Positions 1-5,545 of a stretch of DNA of 6,487 bases are shown here, one piece after another (the stretch's first letter is position 1; each line of letters starts with the position of its first letter). The stretch is from an uncultured Alistipes sp. (GTDB taxonomy: Bacteria; Bacteroidota; Bacteroidia; Bacteroidales; Rikenellaceae): assembly GCA_947178455.1 (NCBI GenBank), contig CAMWYI010000100.1:1-6487 (forward strand), given 5' to 3'. A model generated the notes under the pieces. The model did no database searches. It was not told where the DNA came from and was given only the letters and a program-made list of their open reading frames with translations. The position numbers and the translations under genes are program-made.

Positions 1-1
1 G

Positions 2-448
2 CGCGAAAGCGACGCCAAATCGAAAGTCGTCATCCTGCTGACCGACGGTGTGAACAATCGCGGCGAAATCGCGCCGCTGACCGCCGCCGAAATCGCTCGC
101 GCACAAGGCATTCGGGTCTACACCATCGGCGTCGGCACGCAGGGCACGGCCCCCTATCCGGCGGTCGACATGTTCGGCAACCGGACGTTCGTACAGCAAA
201 AGGTCGAAATCGACGAAAAGACCCTGCGCACAATGGCCGAACAGACCGGAGGCCGCTATTTCCGCGCCACCGACAAGGCCAAACTCCGCGCTATCTACGA
301 CGAAATCAACCAGCTGGAAAAGAGCAAAATAGAGGTATTCTCCCACATCACCCGCCACGAGTATTATTTGGCGTGGGTGCTCGCCGCACTGGGGTTGCTC
401 GCGCTCGAATTTCTGCTGCGCCACCTCGTGTTGAACCGTATCCCGTAA
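2..448 (+). CDS. batA: BatA-like VWA-domain membrane protein, C-terminal part (5' end outside window)
   Basis: The reading frame is open from the left edge, so only the last 148 residues are seen. They hold the second half of a von Willebrand factor A domain: a beta strand ending in LLTDG (the aspartate is the usual late MIDAS-associated acid), then the strand YTIGVGT, a basic and acidic helical stretch, and one membrane helix near fragment residues 122-143. The protein ends in a short basic tail. This matches the C-terminus of BatA, a VWA protein anchored in the inner membrane by helices at both ends, with the domain in the periplasm. Bat proteins were named for aerotolerance in Bacteroides fragilis; their biochemical role remains unsettled. 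The paralogous batB follows after 18 bp and shares the same ending layout, so the two are almost certainly one operon. A GTG at 50 lies inside the VWA domain and is not a credible start. The assignment to BatA rather than another VWA protein rests on position before batB. Confidence 0.85.
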   Translation, partial: RESDAKSKVVILLTDGVNNRGEIAPLTAAEIARAQGIRVYTIGVGTQGTAPYPAVDMFGNRTFVQQKVEIDEKTLRTMAEQTGGRYFRATDKAKLRAIYDEINQLEKSKIEVFSHITRHEYYLAWVLAALGLLALEFLLRHLVLNRIP

Positions 449-466
449 GAAAAATCACGCATCGCC

Positions 467-1477
467 ATGTTCCGTTTCGCTAATCCGCAATATCTCTGGT
501 TGTTGGCCGCACTGACCGTGTGGGTCGCGCTCTTTGTGTTCATGCGCCGCATGCGCCGCCGAAGGCTCGCCCGATTCGGTAATCCGGCGACGCTCCAAGA
601 GCTGATGCCCGACGTTTCGACGGGGCGCACGTTTCTGAAATTCACGTTGTTCTGCGGCGCATGGATGCTGCTGTCATTCACGGCCGCCCGTCCGCAGTTG
701 GGCTCCCGCCTGCGCGAGCAAAAAGCGCAAGGCATCGAAATGATGCTGGCGGTCGACGTGTCGAACTCGATGCTGGCCGAAGATTTCGAGCCCAACCGCC
801 TCGAACGCACCAAATACGCCATAGACAAACTCTTCGACGGCCTGCACCAAGACCGCGTGGGGCTGATTGTCTTTGCCGGAGAGCCCAAAGTGCAACTGCC
901 CATTACGTCGGATTACCGCATGGCCAAAGCCTTTGCGCGACGCATCGACCCGTCGCTGGTATCGGTGCAGGGCACCGCTATCGGCAAGGCGCTGGAACAG
1001 GCGCTGCTGGCGTTTTCGAGCAGCACCGACGAGACCCACAGCCGCGTGGTCGTGCTGATTACCGACGGCGAAGACCACGAGGGCGGCGCGCTGCAAGCCG
1101 CCGCGCGAGCCAAAGAGGAGGGCATCCGCATCTACACTATCGGCATCGGCACGCCGGAGGGAGCCCCGATTCAAATCGGCGGCGAATTCATCAAGGACGA
1201 AAAGGGCGATATGGTGGTCTCGAAACTCGACGAAACGCTGCTCGCGCAGCTGGCCGAAACGACGGGCGGAACCTATGTCCGCGCCACGAAGCAATCCATC
1301 GGGCTGGACGAAATCGTGCGGAGCATCGACGAAATGGAGCAGACCGAACTTTCGACCGTACGATTCGAGGAGTACAACGAACAATATCAGTATCTGCTTT
1401 GCGTCGCGTTGGTGTTGCTGTTGCTCGAAACGCTGCTGCTCGACCGTCACGGCGCAGCTTTAAGAAAGCTGTTTTAA
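467..1477 (+). CDS. batB: BatB-like VWA-domain inner-membrane protein
   Basis: A complete 336-residue protein, the usual size for BatB. Residues about 8-25 form a membrane helix, followed by a strongly basic stretch (RRMRRRRLAR, 27-36). A second hydrophobic segment spans about 59-74, and a third, leucine-rich one about 308-325. Between the second and third lies a full VWA domain. It has the metal-binding MIDAS motif DVSNS (D97, S99, S101), a candidate MIDAS threonine at T170, and ITDGED with D200. This layout places the VWA domain in the periplasm. VWA domains bind protein partners through a divalent metal, and the intact MIDAS suggests that is retained here. Family knowledge ties Bat proteins to oxidative stress and envelope functions in Bacteroidetes and spirochaetes, but no enzymatic activity is established. 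ATG 467 follows the batA stop by 18 bp with an A-rich leader (AGAAAAAT) and no Shine-Dalgarno, normal for this phylum. The usual downstream batC, batD and batE are not here; a repeat-filled spacer and lipA follow. Confidence 0.92.
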   Translation: MFRFANPQYLWLLAALTVWVALFVFMRRMRRRRLARFGNPATLQELMPDVSTGRTFLKFTLFCGAWMLLSFTAARPQLGSRLREQKAQGIEMMLAVDVSNSMLAEDFEPNRLERTKYAIDKLFDGLHQDRVGLIVFAGEPKVQLPITSDYRMAKAFARRIDPSLVSVQGTAIGKALEQALLAFSSSTDETHSRVVVLITDGEDHEGGALQAAARAKEEGIRIYTIGIGTPEGAPIQIGGEFIKDEKGDMVVSKLDETLLAQLAETTGGTYVRATKQSIGLDEIVRSIDEMEQTELSTVRFEEYNEQYQYLLCVALVLLLLETLLLDRHGAALRKLF

Positions 1478-1526
1478 GCGCTACGGATAGTTTTGCGGTT
1501 TCAGAAGGTTAGGAAGCGCTTTGACC
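1477..1526 (+). repeat. Short dispersed repeat bounded by AGCGCT, copy 1
   Basis: A 50 bp unit begins at the last base of the batB stop codon. It opens with AGCGCTACGGA, contains GGTTTC near its middle and closes with GGAAGCGCT followed by a tail ending GACC. A second copy with the same blocks in the same order and at almost the same spacing lies inverted at 5594-5546. The palindromic hexamer AGCGCT sits near both ends of each copy. The middle parts have diverged, whereas the ends are kept. This looks like a non-coding interspersed element; no function can be read from it. Confidence 0.6.
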
Positions 1527-1534
1527 GAATAATG

Positions 1535-1608
1535 GCGACGCTATGCGTCGCAGTCTATAAAAGGGTCGGAGCGACCACGACCAACGGAAACATAATAACG
1601 GTTGGTCG
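1535..1608 (+). other. Cluster of three hairpins after batB
   Basis: Three inverted repeats follow in quick succession. The first is a perfect 7 bp stem, GCGACGC/GCGTCGC (1535-1541 and 1545-1551), with a TAT loop. The second is GGTCG/CGACC (1564-1568 and 1572-1576). The third is CGACCAAC/GTTGGTCG (1578-1585 and 1601-1608); GCGACCA at 1571-1577 can instead pair with 1603-1609. None is followed by a run of T on the + strand, so this is not a textbook intrinsic terminator. It may still end or stabilise the bat transcript, or be part of the repeat family around it. Nothing coding is visible in the 1478-1689 spacer. Confidence 0.45.
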
Positions 1609-1647
1609 CGCTTAAAACCCGTTTCTTAAACGGGCGCTAATAAAAAA
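1608..1647 (+). repeat. Dispersed repeat GCGCTTAAAACC type, copy A, with internal hairpin
   Basis: This unit starts GCGCTTAAAACC, continues GTTTCTTAAA and CGGGCG, and ends AATAAAAAA. The same blocks recur in the same orientation at 5156-5201. Here the centre forms a perfect 7 bp hairpin, CCCGTTT/AAACGGG (1618-1624 and 1628-1634), with a CTT loop. Read on the - strand, this hairpin is followed by TTTT. The copy sits directly upstream of the lipA promoter and could affect it, but that is inference. Confidence 0.6.
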
Positions 1648-1655
1648 TTTTTTCG

Positions 1656-1663
1656 TATCTTTG
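1656..1663 (+). promoter_or_regulatory. Bacteroidetes -7 promoter element for lipA-lipB
   Basis: TATCTTTG matches the Bacteroidetes -7 consensus TAnnTTTG at every fixed base. It follows an A/T-rich block (a run of A, then a run of T, 1642-1653). No good -33 TTTG is seen 19-21 bp upstream, where the sequence is GC-rich, so recognition may rely on the A/T tract. Transcription would start near 1668, leaving an untranslated leader of only about 20 nt before the lipA ATG. The promoter would drive lipA-lipB and possibly recJ. Confidence 0.7.
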
Positions 1664-1689
1664 CATCCATTGGGAAATAGTGTACTTGC

Positions 1690-2595
1690 ATGCCGAAGTT
1701 GTATGACGCGGTGAATGCGCCCTGCGTCCCGAACGCACAGCGCAAACCCGACTGGTTGAAAATCCGGCTTCATCGCTCCGCCGATTATGCCGATGTGCGG
1801 CATATCGTCGAACGGCATGGTCTGCACACGATTTGCAGCAGCGGACGCTGCCCGAATCAATCCGAATGCTGGAGCCGTCGCACGGCGACTTTCATGATTC
1901 TGGGCGATGTCTGCACACGCGGATGCCGTTTTTGCGCGACCCGCACCGGACGGCCTCTGCCGCCGGAAGACGACGAACCGCGTCGCGTGGCCGAAAGCGT
2001 CGCGCTGATGAAACTGCGGTATGTCGTCGTCACTTCGGTCACGCGGGACGACCTCCCCGACGGCGGTGCAGCCCACTGGGCCGCGACGGTCGAGGCGATT
2101 CGGTCGCTCAACCCCGCAACGGCCGTCGAAGTGCTGATTCCCGATTTGGATGCCCGGCCCGAACTGCTGGCGACGGTCGTGGCATCGCAGCCCGACATCA
2201 TCGGGCACAACATCGAAACCGTCGAACGCCTGACCCCTGCGGTCCGTTCGCGCGCCGAGTACCGCACCAGCCTGCGGACGCTGCAACTGCTCGCCGAGCA
2301 GGGCGCGACGACCAAAAGCGGCCTGATGGTCGGATTGGGCGAAACCGACGGAGAGGTTCTGCAAACCCTGCGCGACCTGCGCGAAGCAGGCGTCAAGATT
2401 GTTACGATAGGCCAGTACCTGCGACCGACGCTGGAACACGTGCCCGTTGCGGCGTACATCACGCCCGAACAGTTCGAGCGGTACCGTCGGCTGGCGTTGG
2501 AAATGGGATTCAGCTATTGCGCGAGTGCACCGTTGGTGCGGTCGTCGTATTTGGCGGAGGAGGCGCTCCGAAGCGTCGAACCGGAGCGGCGATGA
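1690..2595 (+). CDS. lipA: Lipoyl synthase LipA (radical SAM enzyme)
   Basis: A complete 301-residue protein, normal for LipA. The enzyme inserts two sulfur atoms at C6 and C8 of octanoyl groups already attached to the E2 subunits of 2-oxoacid dehydrogenases or to GcvH, completing the lipoyl cofactor in the cytoplasm. Both iron-sulfur sites are visible. C49, C54 and C60 (C-x4-C-x5-C) hold the auxiliary cluster that is consumed as sulfur donor. C75, C79 and C82 (C-x3-C-x2-C) hold the radical SAM cluster. The C-terminal RSSY motif (284-287), whose serine ligates the auxiliary cluster, is intact, so the enzyme should be active. Other family signatures include VVVTSVTRDDLPDGGA (112-127) and HNIETVERL (173-181). 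ATG 1690 is chosen because it follows the promoter closely and gives a typical N-terminus. The stop overlaps the lipB start (ATGA), pointing to translational coupling with the enzyme that makes its substrate. Confidence 0.97.
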   Translation: MPKLYDAVNAPCVPNAQRKPDWLKIRLHRSADYADVRHIVERHGLHTICSSGRCPNQSECWSRRTATFMILGDVCTRGCRFCATRTGRPLPPEDDEPRRVAESVALMKLRYVVVTSVTRDDLPDGGAAHWAATVEAIRSLNPATAVEVLIPDLDARPELLATVVASQPDIIGHNIETVERLTPAVRSRAEYRTSLRTLQLLAEQGATTKSGLMVGLGETDGEVLQTLRDLREAGVKIVTIGQYLRPTLEHVPVAAYITPEQFERYRRLALEMGFSYCASAPLVRSSYLAEEALRSVEPERR

Positions 2596-3257
2596 AAGCA
2601 GTCTGCCGCGATTTGGGATGCATGGAGTATGCCGCATGCTGGCAGCTCCAACGACAGTTGTTCGACGACCTGCTGGCCCGCAAACATGCGGCGAGCGACG
2701 AGGTCGGGACGATACTGCTGGTCGAACATCCACCGGTCTACACGCTCGGCAAAAGCGGCCATGCAGAAAATCTGCTGGTCGCACCGGAGCAGCTGGCAGC
2801 ATGGGGCGCCACGTTCTTTCACATCGACCGAGGAGGCGACATCACGTTTCACGGGCCGGGTCAGTTGGTCTGCTACCCGATTCTCGACTTGGAACGGATA
2901 GGCATCGGGCTGCGCGACTACATCGACGCACTCGAAACCTGCGTCATCCGCACGGCGGCCCGCTACGGGATTCGGGCGGGACGCATCGCAGGCGCATCGG
3001 GCGTCTGGATAGATGAACAAGGCCCGCGACCGCGCAAGCTGTGCGCCGTAGGGGTGAGGTCGTCGCGCTTCGTGACGATGCACGGATTCGCCCTCAACGT
3101 AACGACCGACCTTGCATGGTTTTCGCGTATCAATCCGTGCGGATTCAGCGACCGAGGCGTCGCGTCGATTGCGTCGGAAACGGGGATTCGTCCGCCGATG
3201 GACGAAGTGAAGCGCATCGTGGTCGAAGAGCTGCGGCTCCGGCTGGGAATCGAATAA
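2592..3257 (+). CDS. lipB: Octanoyl-ACP:protein N-octanoyltransferase LipB
   Basis: A 221-residue protein of normal LipB length. It moves octanoate from acyl carrier protein to a lysine on lipoyl domains, the step before LipA. Family motifs occur in order: EHPPVYTLGK (45-54), RGGDITFHGPGQ (80-91), the catalytic lysine K149 in KLCAVGVR, HGFALNV (164-170), and the catalytic cysteine C183 in INPCG. In known LipB enzymes the cysteine carries the acyl thioester and the lysine assists, so both key residues are present. The start is the ATG at 2592, which shares the ATGA overlap with the lipA stop. The open frame runs further upstream to 1833, but that part lies within lipA in another frame and has no LipB character. 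With lipA this forms a de novo lipoate pathway; no lipoate-scavenging ligase is seen here. The next gene, recJ, starts 78 bp later. That gap is A/T-rich at its end, and I see no clear terminator or promoter in it. Confidence 0.96.
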   Translation: MKAVCRDLGCMEYAACWQLQRQLFDDLLARKHAASDEVGTILLVEHPPVYTLGKSGHAENLLVAPEQLAAWGATFFHIDRGGDITFHGPGQLVCYPILDLERIGIGLRDYIDALETCVIRTAARYGIRAGRIAGASGVWIDEQGPRPRKLCAVGVRSSRFVTMHGFALNVTTDLAWFSRINPCGFSDRGVASIASETGIRPPMDEVKRIVVEELRLRLGIE

Positions 3258-3335
3258 AATTTTAAGCCGACAGGAGCAGCACTCCCGCCCAATTAATAAG
3301 AATGTTAGAAAAATATATAATAAAAAACAGTTCAT

Positions 3336-5096
3336 ATGCCCACAGAAAAACGTTGGGTAGTGAAGGCGCAGGGCGACCCCGCGACGGTAGCTGCATTGGC
3401 TGCCGGTCTGCGGATTTCGCCCGTACTGGCCAACCTACTCGTACAGAGAGGCATAGACACGGTAGAAAAGGCGGAGCAATTTTTTAACCCCCGTTTGGCC
3501 GACCTGCACGACCCGTTCCTGATGAAGGACATGGACAAAGCGGTCGAACGAATCGGGCGAGCCGTCCGTAACCAAGAGAAAATCATGGTCTACGGCGACT
3601 ACGATGTGGACGGCTGTACGGCCGTCGCGTTGGTGTACAAATTCCTGCGCCACATCGGGCACAAAAACCTGACGTTCTACATCCCCGACCGCTATACCGA
3701 AGGCTACGGTATCTCGGTCAAGGGAATCGACCTCGCCGCCCGCAAAGGCGTGGGGCTGATTATCGCTTTGGACTGCGGCATCAAGGCCACAGAAAAAGTC
3801 GTCTATGCGAAAGAGAAAGGCGTGGATTTCATCATCTGCGACCACCATCTTCCGGCCGAGGAGATTCCTCAGGCCGTAGCCGTCCTCGACCCCAAACGGG
3901 TCGACTGCACCTATCCGTTCGACGAATTGTCGGGCTGCGGCGTAGGGTTCAAACTCATACAGGCCTATGCCCAGCGGAACGGCATGCCGTTCGACGAAAT
4001 CACGCCGCTGCTCGACCTGCTGGTCGTCAGCATCGCGTCGGACATCGTGCCGCTGGTAGGCGAAAACCGCGTACTGGCCCACTATGGGCTGATTCGACTC
4101 AACCGCGAACCGTCGAAAGGACTGCTGTCGATTATCAAAATCTGCGGGCTGGACAAGCACTGCATCACCATCGACGACATCGTGTTCAAAATCGGCCCGC
4201 GCATCAACGCGGCGGGACGCATGCGCATGGACGAGAACGACGAGAATGCCTCGCCGTCGGGCGGACATGCGGCTGTCGAACTGCTTATCGAAGGCAACGA
4301 AGCGGTGGCGGCCCAGTTCGGCCAAGTCATCGACGACTACAACCGCGACCGCAAGTCGATCGACCGTTCGGTGACGCAGGAAGCGCACGACTACATCGAA
4401 CACAACCCCGAACTGAAAGCCCGCAAGAGCACGGTGGTCTACAACCCGAAGTGGATGAAAGGCATCGTGGGCATCGTGGCGTCGCGATTGATCGAGAGCT
4501 ACTACCGTCCGACGGTGGTGCTGACGATGAGCAACGGATTCGTGACGGGCTCGGCGCGTAGCGTGCCGGGGTTCGACCTCTATCAGGCAGTGGAATCGTG
4601 CGCCGACCTGCTGGAAAACTTCGGCGGACACATGTACGCCGCCGGACTGACCATGCGGCCGGAAAACGTCGAGGAGTTCACCAAACGATTCAACGCTTTT
4701 GTCGAGGAAAACATCGACCCGCAGATGCTGGTGCCCCAAGTGGACATCGACAGCGAGTTGCTCTTTTCGGACATCACGCCGACATTCCGGCGGGATTTGA
4801 ACCGGTTTCAGCCGTTCGGGCCCGGCAACGTGGCACCGGTATTCGTCACCTACGGCGTGAGCAACAACGGCGAGGCGAAGTTAGTGGGAGCCGAGTGCGA
4901 GCACCTGCGCATGGACTTGATGCAACGCGAAAAACCCAACACGCGGATGCAGGCGATAGCGTTCCAGCAGCCGACGCATTACGAGTGGGTGCGTTCGGGA
5001 CGTCCGATAGACGTCTGCTACCAGATTGTGGAGAACCACTATCGCGGCACGGTATCGACCCAGCTGCGCGTCAAAGACCTGAAACCCAAAGGGTAA
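3336..5096 (+). CDS. recJ: Single-stranded-DNA-specific exonuclease RecJ
   Basis: A complete 586-residue protein of typical RecJ length. RecJ degrades single-stranded DNA 5' to 3' in recombination, mismatch and base-excision repair. The DHH phosphoesterase motifs are all present: YGDYDVDG (86-93; D88, D90, D92 bind metal), DCG (146-148), DHH (169-171), and SIASDIVPL with D235. GPRINAAGR (287-295) follows as motif V. The DHHA1 half carries GSARSVPGF (405-413) and GGHMYAAG (430-437). The C-terminal part, from FQPFGPGN (491-498) on, matches the OB-fold region that holds single-stranded DNA. Residues about 299-310 form an acidic, serine- and glycine-rich insert just after motif V that looks longer than in well-studied RecJ proteins. 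ATG 3336 has an A-rich leader and no Shine-Dalgarno. The spacing to lipB allows either read-through or a separate weak promoter. A hairpin terminator follows the stop by 31 bp. Confidence 0.96.
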   Translation: MPTEKRWVVKAQGDPATVAALAAGLRISPVLANLLVQRGIDTVEKAEQFFNPRLADLHDPFLMKDMDKAVERIGRAVRNQEKIMVYGDYDVDGCTAVALVYKFLRHIGHKNLTFYIPDRYTEGYGISVKGIDLAARKGVGLIIALDCGIKATEKVVYAKEKGVDFIICDHHLPAEEIPQAVAVLDPKRVDCTYPFDELSGCGVGFKLIQAYAQRNGMPFDEITPLLDLLVVSIASDIVPLVGENRVLAHYGLIRLNREPSKGLLSIIKICGLDKHCITIDDIVFKIGPRINAAGRMRMDENDENASPSGGHAAVELLIEGNEAVAAQFGQVIDDYNRDRKSIDRSVTQEAHDYIEHNPELKARKSTVVYNPKWMKGIVGIVASRLIESYYRPTVVLTMSNGFVTGSARSVPGFDLYQAVESCADLLENFGGHMYAAGLTMRPENVEEFTKRFNAFVEENIDPQMLVPQVDIDSELLFSDITPTFRRDLNRFQPFGPGNVAPVFVTYGVSNNGEAKLVGAECEHLRMDLMQREKPNTRMQAIAFQQPTHYEWVRSGRPIDVCYQIVENHYRGTVSTQLRVKDLKPKG

Positions 5097-5099
5097 TGC

Positions 5100-5127
5100 A
5101 ATTCAGAATTCACAATTCATAATTAAC
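5100..5127 (+). repeat. Heptad-phased AATT tandem repeat, site 1
   Basis: Four consecutive 7-base units begin with AATT: AATTCAG, AATTCAC, AATTCAT and AATTAAC. The tract lies directly between the recJ stop and its terminator stem. A related, more degenerate tract with the same 7-base phase is at 5520-5541. It may be a slippage-prone simple repeat; no function is evident. Confidence 0.6.
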
Positions 5128-5155
5128 GGCGGTTCTGTGCGAGCCGCCATTTTTT
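5128..5155 (+). terminator. Intrinsic terminator of recJ
   Basis: GGCGG at 5128-5132 pairs with CCGCC at 5144-5148. The stem extends inwards by T-G, T-A and C-G pairs to 8 bp, with a 5-base loop (5136-5140). It is followed by ATTTTTT (5149-5155). The stem plus T-run on the + strand, 31 bp after the recJ stop, is a standard rho-independent terminator. Confidence 0.85.
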
Positions 5156-5201
5156 GCGCTTAAAACCGGTTTCTTAAAGCGGGCGGGGCGCAAATAAAAA
5201 A
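5156..5201 (+). repeat. Dispersed repeat GCGCTTAAAACC type, copy B
   Basis: This copy begins at the end of the recJ terminator T-run and repeats the blocks of 1608-1647: GCGCTTAAAACC, GTTTCTTAAA, CGGGCG and a final AATAAAAAA. It differs by one substitution in the first block (ACCGG for ACCCG), an extra G before CGGGCG and a few extra G/C bases afterwards. The internal hairpin of copy A is weakened. Its final A-run doubles as the U-run of the - strand structure at 5307-5196. Confidence 0.6.
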
Positions 5202-5307
5202 GCCGAACCTCGGAGCATCGATTCGGTCATTCAGGCGAAGCAATTATCGATTCGATAATCAGAATGGCGCGAAAAGGTTAGACGTATTCTCCGCAGATTC
5301 GGCTTTA
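5196..5307 (-). ncRNA. Possible small structured RNA or large terminator structure, unidentified
   Basis: Read on the - strand, AAAGCCGAA (5306-5298) pairs perfectly with TTCGGCTTT (5207-5199), closing a domain of about 110 nt. Inside it, CGGAG (5293-5289) pairs with CTCCG (5215-5211) and CATTC (5266-5262) with GAATG (5232-5228). ATTATC (5259-5254) forms a hairpin with GATAAT (5248-5243). The closing helix runs straight into a U-run (5201-5196), as an intrinsic terminator would. No strong promoter is seen; a weak TATGCCTG at 5321-5314 with TTG 19 bp upstream is the best candidate. It could be a separate RNA or the processed 3' part of a longer transcript from the RNA gene upstream. I checked for SRP RNA signatures and found none. 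Confidence 0.35.
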
Positions 5308-5323
5308 TGTGTGTACAGGCATA

Positions 5324-5497
5324 AAAAAGCGGGCAAATCACTCAACCCTTAACCGAGGCCTTGGACTGCCCATAGAGAAGATTGAAGAAATGCCCACGCC
5401 GTAAAACAGCGCGAGCATCGTACTTAAATCCTTCTCTATCTCGAAATGTCCAAGTTTCGGTCAAAGAAGAAAAGCCGATGCGCTTTTTAGTATGTCT
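5324..5497 (-). ncRNA. ssrS: Candidate 6S RNA (RNA polymerase-binding regulatory RNA)
   Basis: This stretch of about 174 nt folds on the - strand into one long rod. The two ends pair: AAAAAGCG (5488-5481) with CGCUUUUU (5331-5324). Inside follow ACCGA/UCGGU (5461-5457 with 5356-5352), CUUGGAC/GUCCAAG (5454-5448 with 5366-5360) and AUAGAGAAG/CUUCUCUAU (5439-5431 with 5380-5372). An open bubble (about 5430-5420 opposite 5388-5381) comes next. The rod ends in a 10 bp apical stem (5416-5407 with 5401-5392) with a UUUUA loop. A closing stem, a central bubble, an apical stem and a length of 160-200 nt are the hallmarks of 6S RNA, which mimics an open promoter, sequesters housekeeping RNA polymerase and serves as template for product RNAs. 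A consensus promoter sits just upstream. The U-rich 3' arm of the closing helix marks the likely end. The RNA gene itself is well supported; the 6S identity rests on architecture, not on a database match. The 5' end is estimated to within a few bases. Confidence 0.65.
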
Positions 5498-5502
5498 TGG
5501 GA

Positions 5503-5534
5503 CAAAGATATGAAAAAATAATTTACAATTCAAA
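5503..5534 (-). promoter_or_regulatory. Strong Bacteroidetes promoter for the small RNA gene
   Basis: On the - strand, a -33 TTTG (5534-5531) is followed after exactly 20 bp by the -7 element TATCTTTG (5510-5503). Both elements match the Bacteroidetes consensus at all fixed bases and the spacing is optimal. The spacer is almost entirely A/T. Predicted initiation is near 5498, a few bases before the closing helix of the RNA begins. This is the best promoter in the window. Confidence 0.85.
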
Positions 5535-5541
5535 ATTTTGA
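5520..5541 (+). repeat. Heptad-phased AATT tandem repeat, site 2
   Basis: Units AATTTAC, AATTCAA and AATTTTG recur with a 7-base phase, like the cleaner tract at 5100-5127. The tract covers the -33 element and part of the spacer of the small RNA promoter. Any change in unit number would alter what lies at or upstream of that promoter. At this A/T content, chance similarity is possible. Confidence 0.4.
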
Positions 5542-5545
5542 ATCG

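Noticed and set aside
674..1450. 258-residue antisense ORF opposite batB
   Set aside because: A shadow of batB with no domain signature; the + strand shows an intact MIDAS motif and membrane helices.
1833..2591. Long N-terminal extension of the LipB reading frame
   Set aside because: The frame is open only because it overlaps lipA in another frame. The peptide is Arg-rich and unlike LipB, and the ATGA overlap at 2592 gives a normal-length LipB.
1612..2802. 396-residue antisense ORF opposite lipA and lipB
   Set aside because: It crosses two well-identified genes and their overlap, has low-complexity Arg-rich composition and no recognisable motif.
3258..3335. Promoter or terminator between lipB and recJ
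   Set aside because: The A/T-rich end has no TAnnTTTG element, and the only inverted repeat (GGAG/CTCC) is 4 bp with no T-run, so neither can be supported.
3435..4739. 434-residue antisense ORF opposite recJ
   Set aside because: It is the complementary-strand shadow of a GC-rich gene; its H, V, D and R-rich composition is typical of such shadows and no domain is seen. RecJ on the other strand has every family motif.
5196..5307. SRP (4.5S) RNA as identity of the second RNA structure
   Set aside because: The size is right, but the conserved apical domain with its GNRA-type loop and GGAAGCAGCC-like core could not be found on either strand.
5342..5533. 63-residue ORF on the - strand
   Set aside because: Its start codon lies upstream of the predicted transcription start, within the promoter spacer next to the -33 element. 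The body is covered by base-paired RNA helices, and the peptide has no recognisable domain. The RNA gene explains this stretch better.
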